Assembly (NCBI GenBank): GCA_018266075.1
Contig: JAFEBB010000006.1
Coordinates: 124,001 to 188,000 of the forward strand
Source: Deltaproteobacteria bacterium
Lineage (GTDB): Bacteria; Myxococcota; Myxococcia; Myxococcales; SZAS-1
DNA: 64,000 bases
Reading direction: 5' to 3'
Shown: piece after piece, positions 1-8,867 of the stretch
Position numbering within the stretch: the first letter of the stretch is position 1
Layout of the letters: every line of letters begins with the position of its first letter
Made by a program: the position numbers and the translations under genes
Notes under the pieces: generated by a model
What the model was told of the DNA's origin: nothing
The model's database searches: none
The model's input: the letters and a program-made list of their open reading frames with translations, nothing else

Positions 1-47
1 TGCTGCACGCGCTACACTTGCCGCTTCCGGACCGGGGGCGGTTCTCG

Positions 48-3000
48 ATGGCGCGGGCACGCTTCACACTGCTGCTCCTGGCTGCGGGCTGCTCGCGAAC
101 CTTCAGTGCGCCCGCGTCGCAGCCGCTGCAGGCGGACCCGGCGTTCCTCTCCGTGGCGCCGCAGCAGGCGCTGGTCTTGAAGGCCGAGGGCGGCCGCGGC
201 GAGTCGACGTACGTGTGGAGCTGGATCGAAGGCGGCCAGCTCTCCGGCGCCGACGCCACGCTCGATGCGACGGGCCACTACCGCGCAGGCTCGCAGGGCA
301 GCGCGCAGGACGTGGTGCAGGTGAGCGACGGCACGAGCACGGTGCAGGTGCACCTCGCCGTGGGCCAGCGGCTCACGCTCGCGCCCGCGGCGGTGAGCCT
401 CGCGCCGGATGCCGGACTGACGTTCCTCGCGGCAGGCGGAAAGCCGCCCTACCAGTTCAGCTTCGGCGCCGCGCAGTGTCCCGAGCGCAGCGAGCCCACC
501 AGCGCGCCGGGGCGCACCATCGATTCGAGCAGCGGCGCGTACCACGCGGGCAGCACGGCGGACTCGCTCGATTGCGTGGTCGTCACCGACGCGACTGCGG
601 ACGAGAGCGGCCCACACGCCTTCGCCGCCACGCCTGTCGCCGTGGGCCACAGCCTGGCCGTCTATCCCGCGAGCATCGACACGCCCGTCGCGCCCACCTC
701 CACCATCGACTTCGTCGCGTTGGGCGGCCAGCCGCCGTACACCTTCGCCATCACCACGGACGGCGGCTCGACGATCGATCCGGTGCTCGGCCACTTCACC
801 GCGAGCGCGAAGGGCGGCGCGCCGGACACGGTGCAGGTCAGCGACGCCGTGGGCTCGAGTGTGCAGGTGGTGGTGCCCATTGGCCCCGCGCTCTCGGCGT
901 CCTTCCTCTCGCCGGCGAGCCCGCTCCCAGGCGTGTCCCAGGAGCTCGGCGCGAGCGGCGGCCGGCCGCCGTACAGCTTTGGCTTCGCGCCGCACGGCAA
1001 CCGCACCAACGGCACGGTGGTTCCCTCGAGCAGCGGCGGCGCGCTCTACACACCCGGCATGAACGCGGGCGCGAGCGACATCCTCCGCGTGAGCGACGCC
1101 ACCGGCGTGGCCTTCGTGGATCTCCCTGTGCCGCCGAATGGCCCGCGCTACGTGGCCGCTGGCCCGGGCACGCACGCCGCGGTGGGCGACTTCGACGGCG
1201 ACGGGATGACGGACCTCGTCATCGGCGACACCAGCAACCTGCTCATCCCCAGCAACCGCCGCCTTGATCTGGTGCTCGCGCCGGGAACGGACTCGCCGCA
1301 GCTGACGAGCTACGACCGCGGCGGGACGTTGCTCGACTTCCTCGTCGACGACCTCGACGGCGACGGGCTCTCGGATCTGGTGCTCTTCCGCGGCGACGGC
1401 ATCGACGTGGCCTACGGCACGTTCTCGGGCGCGCTCGAGCCACCCGTGCGCGTGATGGACTCGTACGTGCGCGGCGCCGTGCCCCAGGTCACCACGGCCC
1501 ACGACGCCACGGGCGCGGTGCACCTGGCGTTTGGCGGCCTGCCCGACGCGGGCGGGCTCTGCGCGCCGACGGGCATCAACACCCCGGAGATGGTGGACGC
1601 GGTGTACCCGCCCTTCAGCCGCACGCCGATCTTCAGCTGCAGGCCGGGCAGCAAGACCATGGTGGGCATGGCCGCCGGCGACTTCTTCTTCGACGGCGGC
1701 ACCGAGGTGGCGTGGGTGGACGACGGCGGCGTGCATGTGGACCCGGTGCCCTTCGTCGACGACGGCGGCTTTCAGCTCGACGTGCAGCTCGACGCGGGCG
1801 ACGTGAGCCAGACGAGCACCGTCTTCTCGACGAGCACCACCGTGCTCGCCTTGCGCGGCCGCGGCGCGGGCCCGGATCAGCTGCTGGTGCGGCTCAGCGC
1901 AGGCGGCGTCCAGACCGCGCAGTCGGTGACGCTGGCGCCCGTGCCCACCCTCTCCGCGCCGTTCGTGCTGCCCTTCACGCGCGCCGTCGAGGGCATGGCC
2001 GCGCGCGCCACGCTCGCCGGACAGCCAGATGATCGCGTGCTCGCGTGGGACAGCTCGGGTGGCTCGGTGCTGCAGCTCTGCGTGGACCCCTCGGGCACGC
2101 TCAGCCGCGACGTGGACGTTCCGCCGGTGGCGTTCCAGGTGGAGGCCGTGGCCTCGGGGGACTTTGACGGGGATGGCCTGTCCGACGTAGCGGAGCTCAC
2201 CGATACCCAGGTGGTGCAGACCGATCTGCAGTGGGGCTCGGGCACGCTCGGCTTCGCGCAGCAGCTGCACTTCGAGCGGCACGGCACGCTCCTGCAAAGT
2301 GACATCGACGGCGACGGGCTCGACGACTTCATCGACCTCGCCGAGGACGGCACCGCCCAGGTGCTCTTCGGCGGCGACGGCCAGCTCGCGTACGGGCCCA
2401 CCTACCGCACGCCCAAGCCGACCCTGGGCGGGATCCTCGAGCACCTCCTCCCCGACGGCGGCCTCGCGTTCCTGGCCGCGTACAACGAAGGTGGCTTTGC
2501 CATGTTCGCGGTCCAGCCCGACGGCCACATCACGCCCGCGGGCCCCGGCTTCGGGAGCGTGGTCGGCGGCGCGGACTCGGCGGTGCACGAGGTGGACGGC
2601 ACGCCGATGCTCGAATCGGTGAACACCATGAACCGGGCCTACTTCGGCGGCGCCCTCCCGGTGGACGCATTCACCTCCGAGGTGGTCCTCCCCAGCGACG
2701 GCGGATTCCAGTCGACCATCGGCAGCGCCATCGTGTTCGGGCCCGACGGCTACGCCACGCGCTACCCGGCGCCGCCGCTGCCCAGCAATGGGATCGCCTG
2801 CAAGCTCGCCGCGCCGCGCTCGTCGCCGGGCGGCGGCAGCTACCTGGTGGCGGCCTGCCGCACGAACGGGCGCGCGCTCATCGGGTTCTACCGGACCAGC
2901 TTCGACGGCGGCGTGTTCGACGACTGGGCGGATGCGGGCACGGTGGAGTCGTCGATCGTGACCCCCGGCGGCTTCGTCTTCGACACCTTGAACCTGCGCA

Positions 3001-3398
3001 GCATCGCCGACGGCGAGCGCGCGTACTTCACGGTGAACTCCGTCTCCACGAGCGACACCCGCATCGACGCCGCGCCGCCTCAGGTGGTGCGCGTGGGCCT
3101 GAACGACTTCACCGTGTTCACGCTGCCCGACGGCGGCGCGCCCGGCGTGGCCGGAATGCGCCTCGCGGATCCCGACGGCGGACCGGACAAGCTCCTGGTG
3201 CACATGGCCGGGCCGACGCTCATGGTCCAGCCGCTCGACGACGGAGGCATCGAGGTGCTCACGGCGATCGAGGATCGCGGCGCGCCCACCAAGCTCGCGG
3301 TGCTCACCGATGGCGGACCGCCGTCGATGATCTTCAACGAGAATGGCTTGAAGGAGCTCGTGATCCACCCGCTCGGCGTCGATGGCGGTTATCAATAG
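48..3398 (+). CDS. Large FG-GAP/VCBS repeat lipoprotein, probably surface exposed
   Basis: Predicted secreted lipoprotein of 1116 residues. I chose the ATG at 48 because it directly precedes a short signal peptide with the lipobox LAAGC; an in-frame TTG lies 10 codons upstream. Residues about 30-370 contain four similar beta-rich repeats of roughly 90-100 residues, each with a GGxxPYxF-like start and a VSDaxG end, resembling bacterial Ig-like domains. The rest holds FG-GAP/VCBS-type motifs with calcium-loop signatures (DFDGDGMTD, DLDGDGLSD, DFDGDGLSD, DIDGDGLDD), which usually build an integrin-like beta-propeller. DGG triplets are frequent, as in many myxobacterial exported proteins. The ligand is unknown. 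The next gene starts 4 bases after the stop, so co-transcription is likely. Confidence 0.8.
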   Translation: MARARFTLLLLAAGCSRTFSAPASQPLQADPAFLSVAPQQALVLKAEGGRGESTYVWSWIEGGQLSGADATLDATGHYRAGSQGSAQDVVQVSDGTSTVQVHLAVGQRLTLAPAAVSLAPDAGLTFLAAGGKPPYQFSFGAAQCPERSEPTSAPGRTIDSSSGAYHAGSTADSLDCVVVTDATADESGPHAFAATPVAVGHSLAVYPASIDTPVAPTSTIDFVALGGQPPYTFAITTDGGSTIDPVLGHFTASAKGGAPDTVQVSDAVGSSVQVVVPIGPALSASFLSPASPLPGVSQELGASGGRPPYSFGFAPHGNRTNGTVVPSSSGGALYTPGMNAGASDILRVSDATGVAFVDLPVPPNGPRYVAAGPGTHAAVGDFDGDGMTDLVIGDTSNLLIPSNRRLDLVLAPGTDSPQLTSYDRGGTLLDFLVDDLDGDGLSDLVLFRGDGIDVAYGTFSGALEPPVRVMDSYVRGAVPQVTTAHDATGAVHLAFGGLPDAGGLCAPTGINTPEMVDAVYPPFSRTPIFSCRPGSKTMVGMAAGDFFFDGGTEVAWVDDGGVHVDPVPFVDDGGFQLDVQLDAGDVSQTSTVFSTSTTVLALRGRGAGPDQLLVRLSAGGVQTAQSVTLAPVPTLSAPFVLPFTRAVEGMAARATLAGQPDDRVLAWDSSGGSVLQLCVDPSGTLSRDVDVPPVAFQVEAVASGDFDGDGLSDVAELTDTQVVQTDLQWGSGTLGFAQQLHFERHGTLLQSDIDGDGLDDFIDLAEDGTAQVLFGGDGQLAYGPTYRTPKPTLGGILEHLLPDGGLAFLAAYNEGGFAMFAVQPDGHITPAGPGFGSVVGGADSAVHEVDGTPMLESVNTMNRAYFGGALPVDAFTSEVVLPSDGGFQSTIGSAIVFGPDGYATRYPAPPLPSNGIACKLAAPRSSPGGGSYLVAACRTNGRALIGFYRTSFDGGVFDDWADAGTVESSIVTPGGFVFDTLNLRSIADGERAYFTVNSVSTSDTRIDAAPPQVVRVGLNDFTVFTLPDGGAPGVAGMRLADPDGGPDKLLVHMAGPTLMVQPLDDGGIEVLTAIEDRGAPTKLAVLTDGGPPSMIFNENGLKELVIHPLGVDGGYQ

Positions 3399-3401
3399 GC
3401 C

Positions 3402-4583
3402 ATGCCCTCGCCGCTGCACGCGCACTGGACGCTGGATCCGTCGATCACGTTTCTGAACCACGGGAGCTTCGGCGCCTGTCCGCGCGCGGTGCTCGCCGTG
3501 CAGCAGCGCGAGCGCGAGAAGCTCGAGCAGGAGCCGGTGCGCTACCTGGCGCGCGAGCTCGAGGCGCGCATCGATGCGTCGCGCGAGGTGCTCGCCCGCT
3601 TCATCGGCGCCGACGCGCGCGACCTCGTCTTCGTCACCAATGCGACCAGCGCCGTGAACGCCGTGCTGCGCTCCCTGCGCTTCTCGCCGGGCGACGAGCT
3701 GCTATGCACCGACCACGGCTACAACGCGTGCGCCAACGTGCTGCGCCACGTGGCCGAGCAGAGCGGGGCGAAGATCGTCGTGGCGCGGGTGCCGTTTCCG
3801 CTCACGAGCGAGCAGCAGGTGGTCGACGCCGTGCTCGCGGCGGTGACGCCGAAGACGCGGTTCGCGCTCCTCGATCACGTGACCAGTCCCACCGGGCTGG
3901 TGTTCCCGATCGAAGCGCTGGTGCGCGAGCTCCAGGGGCGCGGCGTGCCGGTGATGGTCGATGGCGCGCATGCGCCGGGGATGGTGCCGCTGAACCTCGA
4001 GCAGCTCGGCGCGAGCTACTACACGGGCAACTGTCACAAGTGGCTCTGCGCGCCGAAGGGCGTGGGCTTTCTGCACGTGCGGCGCGCGCTTCAGAAGCCC
4101 ATCCGGCCGCCGGTGATTTCACACGGCGCGAACTCGCCGCGCGCGGACAAGTCGCGCTTTCAGCTTGAGTTCGATTGGACGGGCACGCTCGATCCCTCGG
4201 CGATCCTCGCGCTGCCCGAGGCGCTCTCGACGCTGGCCGCGCTCGTGCCCGGCGGCTGGCCCGAGGTGATGCAGCGCAATCGCGCGCTCGCGCTCGCGGG
4301 GCGAAAGCTGCTCTGCGACGCGCTGAAGATCGATGCTCCGTCGCCGGAGTCGATGATCGGCTCGCTGGCCGCGGTGCCGCTGCCGGATGGCTCGAGCGAG
4401 CCGCCGAAGTCGCCGCTCTACAACGATCCGCTCCAGGTCGCTCTCTTCGAACGGTTCCAGATCGAAGTTCCGATTGTTCCCTGGCCCGCGCCGCCGAAGC
4501 GGCTCCTGCGCATCTCGGCCCAGCTCTACAACGCGATGGATGACTGCGAGCGCGTGGTCATGGCGCTGCGTGAGCTGCTGTAA
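3402..4583 (+). CDS. Class V aminotransferase (isopenicillin-N epimerase/cysteine desulfurase-like)
   Basis: PLP-dependent fold-type I enzyme of 393 residues, a normal length for the family. Visible motifs are the N-terminal FLNHGSFG, the cofactor stretch VTNATSAVNAV, the Asp-containing VDGAHAPGM that contacts the PLP ring nitrogen, and GNCHKWLCAPKG, whose Lys (about residue 213) should form the Schiff base. The HGSFG opening and the HKWL lysine context are typical of the CefD-like branch rather than of NifS/IscS, and no desulfurase catalytic Cys loop is obvious. Substrate unknown: amino-acid epimerisation, C-S lyase or desulfurase activity are all possible. It starts 4 bases after the FG-GAP lipoprotein gene. 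Confidence 0.85.
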   Translation: MPSPLHAHWTLDPSITFLNHGSFGACPRAVLAVQQREREKLEQEPVRYLARELEARIDASREVLARFIGADARDLVFVTNATSAVNAVLRSLRFSPGDELLCTDHGYNACANVLRHVAEQSGAKIVVARVPFPLTSEQQVVDAVLAAVTPKTRFALLDHVTSPTGLVFPIEALVRELQGRGVPVMVDGAHAPGMVPLNLEQLGASYYTGNCHKWLCAPKGVGFLHVRRALQKPIRPPVISHGANSPRADKSRFQLEFDWTGTLDPSAILALPEALSTLAALVPGGWPEVMQRNRALALAGRKLLCDALKIDAPSPESMIGSLAAVPLPDGSSEPPKSPLYNDPLQVALFERFQIEVPIVPWPAPPKRLLRISAQLYNAMDDCERVVMALRELL

Positions 4584-4591
4584 CCGTTTGG

Positions 4592-5203
4592 TTAACGCGC
4601 GCTGCCGAAGATGAGGCGCTCGATCTCCGCGCGCGGCCGCTCGAAGCGCACCTCGAGCACCTCGTAGACGACAATTTGGATGCGTCCGTCGGGCGGGCTC
4701 AGGTAGCGCGCGAGCCGGGCGGCGTCGAAGTCGCGCGAGGTGCGCAGGCGGTTGGGCGAGCGCGCGTACCAGGCGCGGAAGTCGGCGTGGAGGTTGGCGT
4801 CGATGGCGCCGCCGCGCGGGAGCCGGTGGGCCAGCCAGCGCTTGATGGCCAGCGCCTCGCGCAGCTCCAGGTGGAAGGCGTGGGCCAGCTCCATCCACAA
4901 GGGCACATCGGTGCGGGTGCCGGCCTCGAGCGCAGCCTGCGCCTCGGCCACGGCCTGGTGCCGCTCGCGAAGGACTTCCGCAGGCGTGGCGTCGAGCTCG
5001 CGCAGCGCGCCCGGGAACTCGCGCGCCACCTTGCGGAACGCGGCGCGGCGGACCTTCGATTCACCCGCGTCGAACTGTTCGGCGCCCGAGCGCTGCAGTT
5101 CCTCGCGACGAGCGCGAAGCTCGGCCAGGAGCCGGTACTTCTCAGCCAGCCGCGCGAGCTGCGCGGCCGGCGTCTGCAGGGGCGCGCCCATCCGGGCATG
5201 CAT
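4592..5203 (-). CDS. Hypothetical protein, about 203 residues
   Basis: I do not recognise a family. The reading frame stays open much further upstream, but the part that looks coding begins at MHARMGAPLQ (ATG at 5203; a second ATG at 5191). The first half is helical and charged, with LARLAEKYRLLAEL-like heptads suggesting a short coiled coil. The C-terminal half has a compact hydrophobic block (IQIVVYEVLEVRFERP). No signal peptide, membrane segment or Cys cluster. It is convergent with the aminotransferase (8-base gap) and divergent from the Ada-like gene. Confidence 0.55.
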   Translation of the reverse strand: MHARMGAPLQTPAAQLARLAEKYRLLAELRARREELQRSGAEQFDAGESKVRRAAFRKVAREFPGALRELDATPAEVLRERHQAVAEAQAALEAGTRTDVPLWMELAHAFHLELREALAIKRWLAHRLPRGGAIDANLHADFRAWYARSPNRLRTSRDFDAARLARYLSPPDGRIQIVVYEVLEVRFERPRAEIERLIFGSAR

Positions 5204-5332
5204 TACAACGCTCTCGCTCTCGCCGCACGCTCCGCCGCGCAGCCGGGCGCCCGGTGGGTGTCGAATGGCGCAAGAATCGGGTGGGTCGGGCGCTTTCGCC
5301 TGGGCATCCTGGGTTTCGAAAGAGAGGACGCC

Positions 5333-6166
5333 ATGCCGAGCGACTACACCCGCGTCGAGACCGCCATCCGCTTCATCGACGCGCATGCGGCGAACCACCC
5401 GGACCTGGAAGCCGTCGCCGGCGCGATTGGGCTGAGCCCGTTTCACGCGCAGCGGTTGTTCCAGCGCTGGGCGGGCGTGAGTCCGAAGCGCTTCCTGCAA
5501 GCGCTGACGGTGGAGCGCGCCAAGCCGATGCTCGCTGCGTCGAATGGGCTGCTGCAGACGAGCCTGGCGCTCGGGCTCTCGGGGCCCGGTCGGCTGCACG
5601 ATCTGTTCCTGCGCGTGGAAGCGATGACGCCGGGCGAGTTCGGCGCGGGCGGGGCGGTCGTGGTGCTCTGGGGCGTACACGAGACGCCGTTCGGGCGCGC
5701 GCTCTTCGCGTCGACGGAGCGCGGGCTCTGTCACCTCGCGTTCCTCGAGCCGCTGAGCGAAGACGACGCGGTCGCCGAGCTGAAACATCGGTGGCCGCAC
5801 GCCGAGCTCCGGCACGATCCGGCGGCCACCCGCGCCGCCGCGAAGGAGATCGATCGCCGCATCCGCGGCCAGGCGCCGAAGCCGCTGGGCATCCTGCTTC
5901 AGGGCACGCCGTTTCAGCTTCAGGTGTGGCAGGCGCTGCTGCGCGTCCCCGCCGGCGAGACCACGACGTATGGCGCGCTCGCGAACGAGGCGGGACGTCC
6001 GTCGTCGTCGCGCGCGGTGGGTCAGGCCGTGGGCGCGAATCCGATTGGCTGGCTCATCCCGTGTCACCGGGTGATCCAGTCGACGGGCGCGCTGGGCGGC
6101 TATCGCTGGGGTCCGCCGCGGAAGCGGTCGATGCTGGCCCTCGAGGTCGCGCGCGCGTCAGGCTGA
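5333..6166 (+). CDS. AraC-type HTH plus methylated-DNA-protein cysteine methyltransferase (Ada-like)
   Basis: Two-domain DNA repair protein of 277 residues. Residues 1-100 form an AraC-like helix-turn-helix region (LEAVAGAIGLSPFHAQRLF). The C-terminal part is an O6-alkylguanine-DNA alkyltransferase with the GNPxxxxxPCHRV signature present as GANPIGWLIPCHRVI, whose Cys accepts the alkyl group, followed by GALGGYRWG. The N-terminal zinc/Cys methylphosphotriester sensor of E. coli Ada is absent, so autoregulation by that route is not expected. The start is supported by AGAGAGG just upstream. The last 9 bases overlap the convergent sirtuin gene. Confidence 0.9.
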   Translation: MPSDYTRVETAIRFIDAHAANHPDLEAVAGAIGLSPFHAQRLFQRWAGVSPKRFLQALTVERAKPMLAASNGLLQTSLALGLSGPGRLHDLFLRVEAMTPGEFGAGGAVVVLWGVHETPFGRALFASTERGLCHLAFLEPLSEDDAVAELKHRWPHAELRHDPAATRAAAKEIDRRIRGQAPKPLGILLQGTPFQLQVWQALLRVPAGETTTYGALANEAGRPSSSRAVGQAVGANPIGWLIPCHRVIQSTGALGGYRWGPPRKRSMLALEVARASG

Positions 6167-6925
6167 GACGCCGAGCAGCTTGGGCAGGATTGCGCCCGAC
6201 TTGCCTTGGATGAAGTGGTCGAACGACTCGGTGTTCGCCGCAGGCTCGAGGTTCACGAGCCAGGTCTCCGCGCCCGCGCGGTGCGTCTGCTGCACCAGCT
6301 CTGCCGCAGGATAGACGAGCCCCGACGTCCCGACGGCCAGGTACACCAGCCGCTCGCGCGCAGCGCGCTCGACGAACTTCTCGATGCGCTCGAGGGTCTT
6401 GGGCGCGAGGTGCTCGCCGAAGAGGACGACGTCGGGCCGCAGCCAGGGCACGTCGTGGGGATCGTTGGCGCGCCCTTCGGCTTCGCAGAGCTCGCAGACG
6501 GGCGGGCGCTCGTACTGCCGGATGTCGGCGAACGCGGGCCGGCGACAGCGCGTGCAGCGCGTGCGCAGCAGATTTCCGTGCAGCTCGAGGACGCGCTTGG
6601 AGCCCGCGAGCTGGTGCAGGCCGTCGACGTTCTGCGTGGCGAGGAGGAAGCGCTCGCCCAGCTGCTCCTCGATGGCCGCGAGCGCGCGGTGGCCGGCGTT
6701 CGGCCTGGCCTCCAGCAGCTTTGCGCGTCGGCCGGAGAAGATGCGCCAGAAGCGCGCGGGCTCGTCGAGGAGGCCGTGGAGCGTGGAGAGCCGCTCGCGG
6801 TCGGACTCGCTCAGGTCCTCGTCGGCGGTGAGGCCGCGGAACGTCGGGATGCCGCTCTCGGCCGAGGCGCCAGCGCCGGTGAGGACGAGCAGGTGGGTCT
6901 GGTCGTCGAGCTCGAGCTTCTCCAT
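6158..6925 (-). CDS. Sir2-family NAD-dependent protein deacylase
   Basis: Sirtuin of 255 residues. NAD-binding motif GAGASAESGIPTFRG lies near the N-terminus; TQNVDGLH and ELHGN carry the ribose-binding Asn/Asp and the catalytic His. A structural zinc site is visible as CTRCRRP followed by CELC (two CxxC pairs). The C-terminal Rossmann motif reads VGTSGLVYPAAEL. It should remove acetyl or other acyl groups from lysines in the cytoplasm, as bacterial CobB does; acyl preference cannot be read here. The frame continues upstream through a repeat-rich intergenic stretch, so the ATG at 6925 was taken as the start. Confidence 0.9.
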   Translation of the reverse strand: MEKLELDDQTHLLVLTGAGASAESGIPTFRGLTADEDLSESDRERLSTLHGLLDEPARFWRIFSGRRAKLLEARPNAGHRALAAIEEQLGERFLLATQNVDGLHQLAGSKRVLELHGNLLRTRCTRCRRPAFADIRQYERPPVCELCEAEGRANDPHDVPWLRPDVVLFGEHLAPKTLERIEKFVERAARERLVYLAVGTSGLVYPAAELVQQTHRAGAETWLVNLEPAANTESFDHFIQGKSGAILPKLLGVSA

Positions 6926-6943
6926 CACCACGAGGCTAACAGG

Positions 6944-7050
6944 GTGAGTGGCTGGTGGCTGGTGGCTCTTGGCGGGTTGGCGGGAGCCGATGAGCGACCC
7001 CTCTTGGCTGGCTGGACCTGGCGCACTGCCAGTCACCAGCACGAGCCACC
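6944..7050. repeat. Inverted heptamer-repeat element (GGTGGCT type)
   Basis: From 6949 the plus strand runs GTGGCT-GGTGGCT-GGTGGCT and then continues in degenerate form (CTTGGCG, GGTTGGC). About 60 bases further, 7028-7050 carries the same words on the other strand (GAGCCACC, CACCAGC). The two arms could pair imperfectly across a less ordered centre. It lies between the divergent sirtuin and tRNA-Ala genes. See related elements near 39.05, 50.88 and 55.43 kb. Confidence 0.6.
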
Positions 7051-7122
7051 GACCCAGGGCTCGGAGTGGATTCGCGAAGGGCGTCAGCTGGGCGTCGCGA
7101 GCGCGTCCATGTCGCACAGCCC

Positions 7123-7149
7123 TTGACGACCCAGGGGCCTGCGTATATC
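7123..7149 (+). promoter_or_regulatory. Probable promoter of tRNA-Ala
   Basis: TTGACG at 7123-7128 and TATATC at 7144-7149 are separated by 15 bases, and the tRNA begins 22 bases after the second box. Fit to the sigma-70 consensus is good apart from the short spacer; the promoter candidate at 25.13 kb has the same 15-base spacing. Confidence 0.55.
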
Positions 7150-7171
7150 TGTTCGCGCGTTTGGCGGGCGC

Positions 7172-7247
<76 letters not shown>

Positions 7248-7259
7248 CGCCGCTGAACG

Positions 7260-7297
7260 GAAAGGCTCCAAGGTTGGCTTGGGGCCTTTCGCTTTTC
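7260..7297 (+). terminator. Rho-independent terminator of tRNA-Ala
   Basis: A 13-bp stem (7260-7272 with 7278-7290, one T:G wobble) closes a 5-base loop and is followed by GCTTTTC. It begins 13 bases after the tRNA 3' end. It is the clearest intrinsic terminator in the window. Confidence 0.85.
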
Positions 7298-7329
7298 TCG
7301 CCACCCGCGAGCCGCTGACGAGGCAGCAC

Positions 7330-8838
7330 ATGCCAGAGAACACTCCCCCACGCGGTCCCTCCGATGGACGCCGCGGACCTGGTTCCAATCGCCCCGGCGG
7401 TCCCGGTGGCGGACGCGGCGGCCCGGGCGGCCCCGGTGGCGGTCGCAGCTTCGGCGATCGCGGTCGCGGCCCCGGCGGCCCCGGTGGCGGTCGCGGTGGT
7501 CCCGGCGGTGAGCGTGGACGCGGTGGCCCCGGTGGGGATCGCGGTCGCGGTGGACCTGGCGGTGATCGTGGCCGCGGCGGACGCGGCGGCAAGGACCGCG
7601 GCGGACCTCCTGCGAGCGGCCGCTACATGGTCGAGAACCACATGCTCCAGGTGGCCAAGGACCTGGACAAGCCGATCACCGCGGGCGACTTCGCCAAGCA
7701 GGCCGAGCTGCTGACGTCGATGCGCGAGAAGCTCGCGCGCGTGAAGCCGTCGAACCTCGCGTCGTTCGAGTTCGATCCGCGCACGCGGCTCTTCACCGCG
7801 CTGCTCAAGCTCGGCCGCCAGACGCTCGCCGCCGACGCGCCCGAGGACAAGGTCAAGGCCAAGAACCAGGCGTTCGCCGAGCTGGGCGCGCTCTGGAAGG
7901 CGTTCGGTGAAGAGGAGCGCGCGGGCCAGGCGTTCGCGAACGCCGGCGAGGCCAAGGCGGCGCTCACCGCGTTCGAGAAGGCCGGCACCTGGGAAGGCGC
8001 GGCCGAGCTGCACGAGAAGGGCGGCAAATTCCGCGAGGCGGCCAAGCTCTACGAGGAGCACAAGGAGCTGGCGAAGGCGGCGGTGCTGCTCGAGAAGGGC
8101 AAGGATCCGCAGAACGCGATCCGCTTGTACATCGCGACCCAGAACGTCGACGCGGCGAAGGAGGTCTTGAAGAAGCTCCAGACCGACCAGGGCCGCAAGA
8201 TCCTCACCGCGCTCAACGCCGGCGATCTCTTGCTCGATTTCCTCGCAGGGCGCGGGCGCTGGGAGGAGATCGGCAAGCTGTACCAGAAGGCCGGCATGCA
8301 CGCCGACGCCGCGCAGGCGTTCATCAAGGCCGGGCGCACGCACATGGCCATCCACGCGTTCCGCGATGCGGGCGACGCGGCGGGCGCGGAGAAGATCATC
8401 AACGCGGAGATCGACGAGGCGAAGGCCAAGAACGATCCCAAGGCCATGGCCGAGGTGTACGCGCGGTGGAAGATGTTCGCGCAGGCGGCGGAGGCGATCC
8501 TCGCCACGAGCGTGGACAAGGCCATCGAGTACGTGGGCAAGGCCGGCGACGACCAGGACGCAAAGAAGTTTGCCGAGCGTCAGGCCGTGGCCTCGCGCGA
8601 GGCGGGCGATCTGCTGCACGCGGGCAAGTGGTACGAGAAGCTCGGGCTCTTCGAGGAAGCGGCGCGCGCGTACATCGAGGGCAAGCTGCAGCGCGATGCC
8701 TTGCGGCTCTTCGAGCAGCTCGGCGATTGGCGGAGCGCGGGCGCGTGCGCGGAGCAGCTCGGCATGAAGGAGAAGGCGGCCGAGTTCTACAACCGCGTGG
8801 GGGACTATGAGGCGGTGGAGCGGGTGCGCGGGTCTTAA
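7330..8838 (+). CDS. RGG-box intrinsically disordered domain fused to TPR-like helical repeats
   Basis: A 502-residue protein with two very different halves. Residues 1-98 are almost entirely Gly, Arg and Pro, with repeated GGPGGGRGG and GDRGRGG units: an RGG-box disordered region of the kind that binds RNA or drives condensation in eukaryotic proteins. Residues about 100-502 are a helical-repeat solenoid of TPR/SEL-like units (AGQAFANAGEAKAALTAF, KGGKFREAAKLYEEHKE, LGDWRSAGACAEQLGMKEKA). GAGG precedes the ATG by 7 bases. It lies just after the tRNA-Ala terminator. RNA binding or phase separation is an inference from composition only; homologues that keep the helical half but vary the Gly/Arg half would be expected. 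Confidence 0.85.
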   Translation: MPENTPPRGPSDGRRGPGSNRPGGPGGGRGGPGGPGGGRSFGDRGRGPGGPGGGRGGPGGERGRGGPGGDRGRGGPGGDRGRGGRGGKDRGGPPASGRYMVENHMLQVAKDLDKPITAGDFAKQAELLTSMREKLARVKPSNLASFEFDPRTRLFTALLKLGRQTLAADAPEDKVKAKNQAFAELGALWKAFGEEERAGQAFANAGEAKAALTAFEKAGTWEGAAELHEKGGKFREAAKLYEEHKELAKAAVLLEKGKDPQNAIRLYIATQNVDAAKEVLKKLQTDQGRKILTALNAGDLLLDFLAGRGRWEEIGKLYQKAGMHADAAQAFIKAGRTHMAIHAFRDAGDAAGAEKIINAEIDEAKAKNDPKAMAEVYARWKMFAQAAEAILATSVDKAIEYVGKAGDDQDAKKFAERQAVASREAGDLLHAGKWYEKLGLFEEAARAYIEGKLQRDALRLFEQLGDWRSAGACAEQLGMKEKAAEFYNRVGDYEAVERVRGS

Positions 8839-8867
8839 CTCGAAGGCTCGAGCACAGGGGAAACGCG

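Noticed and set aside
12-3461. 1149-codon open frame on the minus strand opposite the FG-GAP gene
   Set aside because: Composition is almost entirely Arg, Ala, His, Gly and Val with no domain; the plus frame has a signal peptide and repeat motifs. It is a GC-skew shadow.
4676-5332. N-terminal extension of the Ada-like frame
   Set aside because: This part is antisense to the 203-residue gene and lacks protein-like composition; the AGAGAGG site supports the start at 5333.
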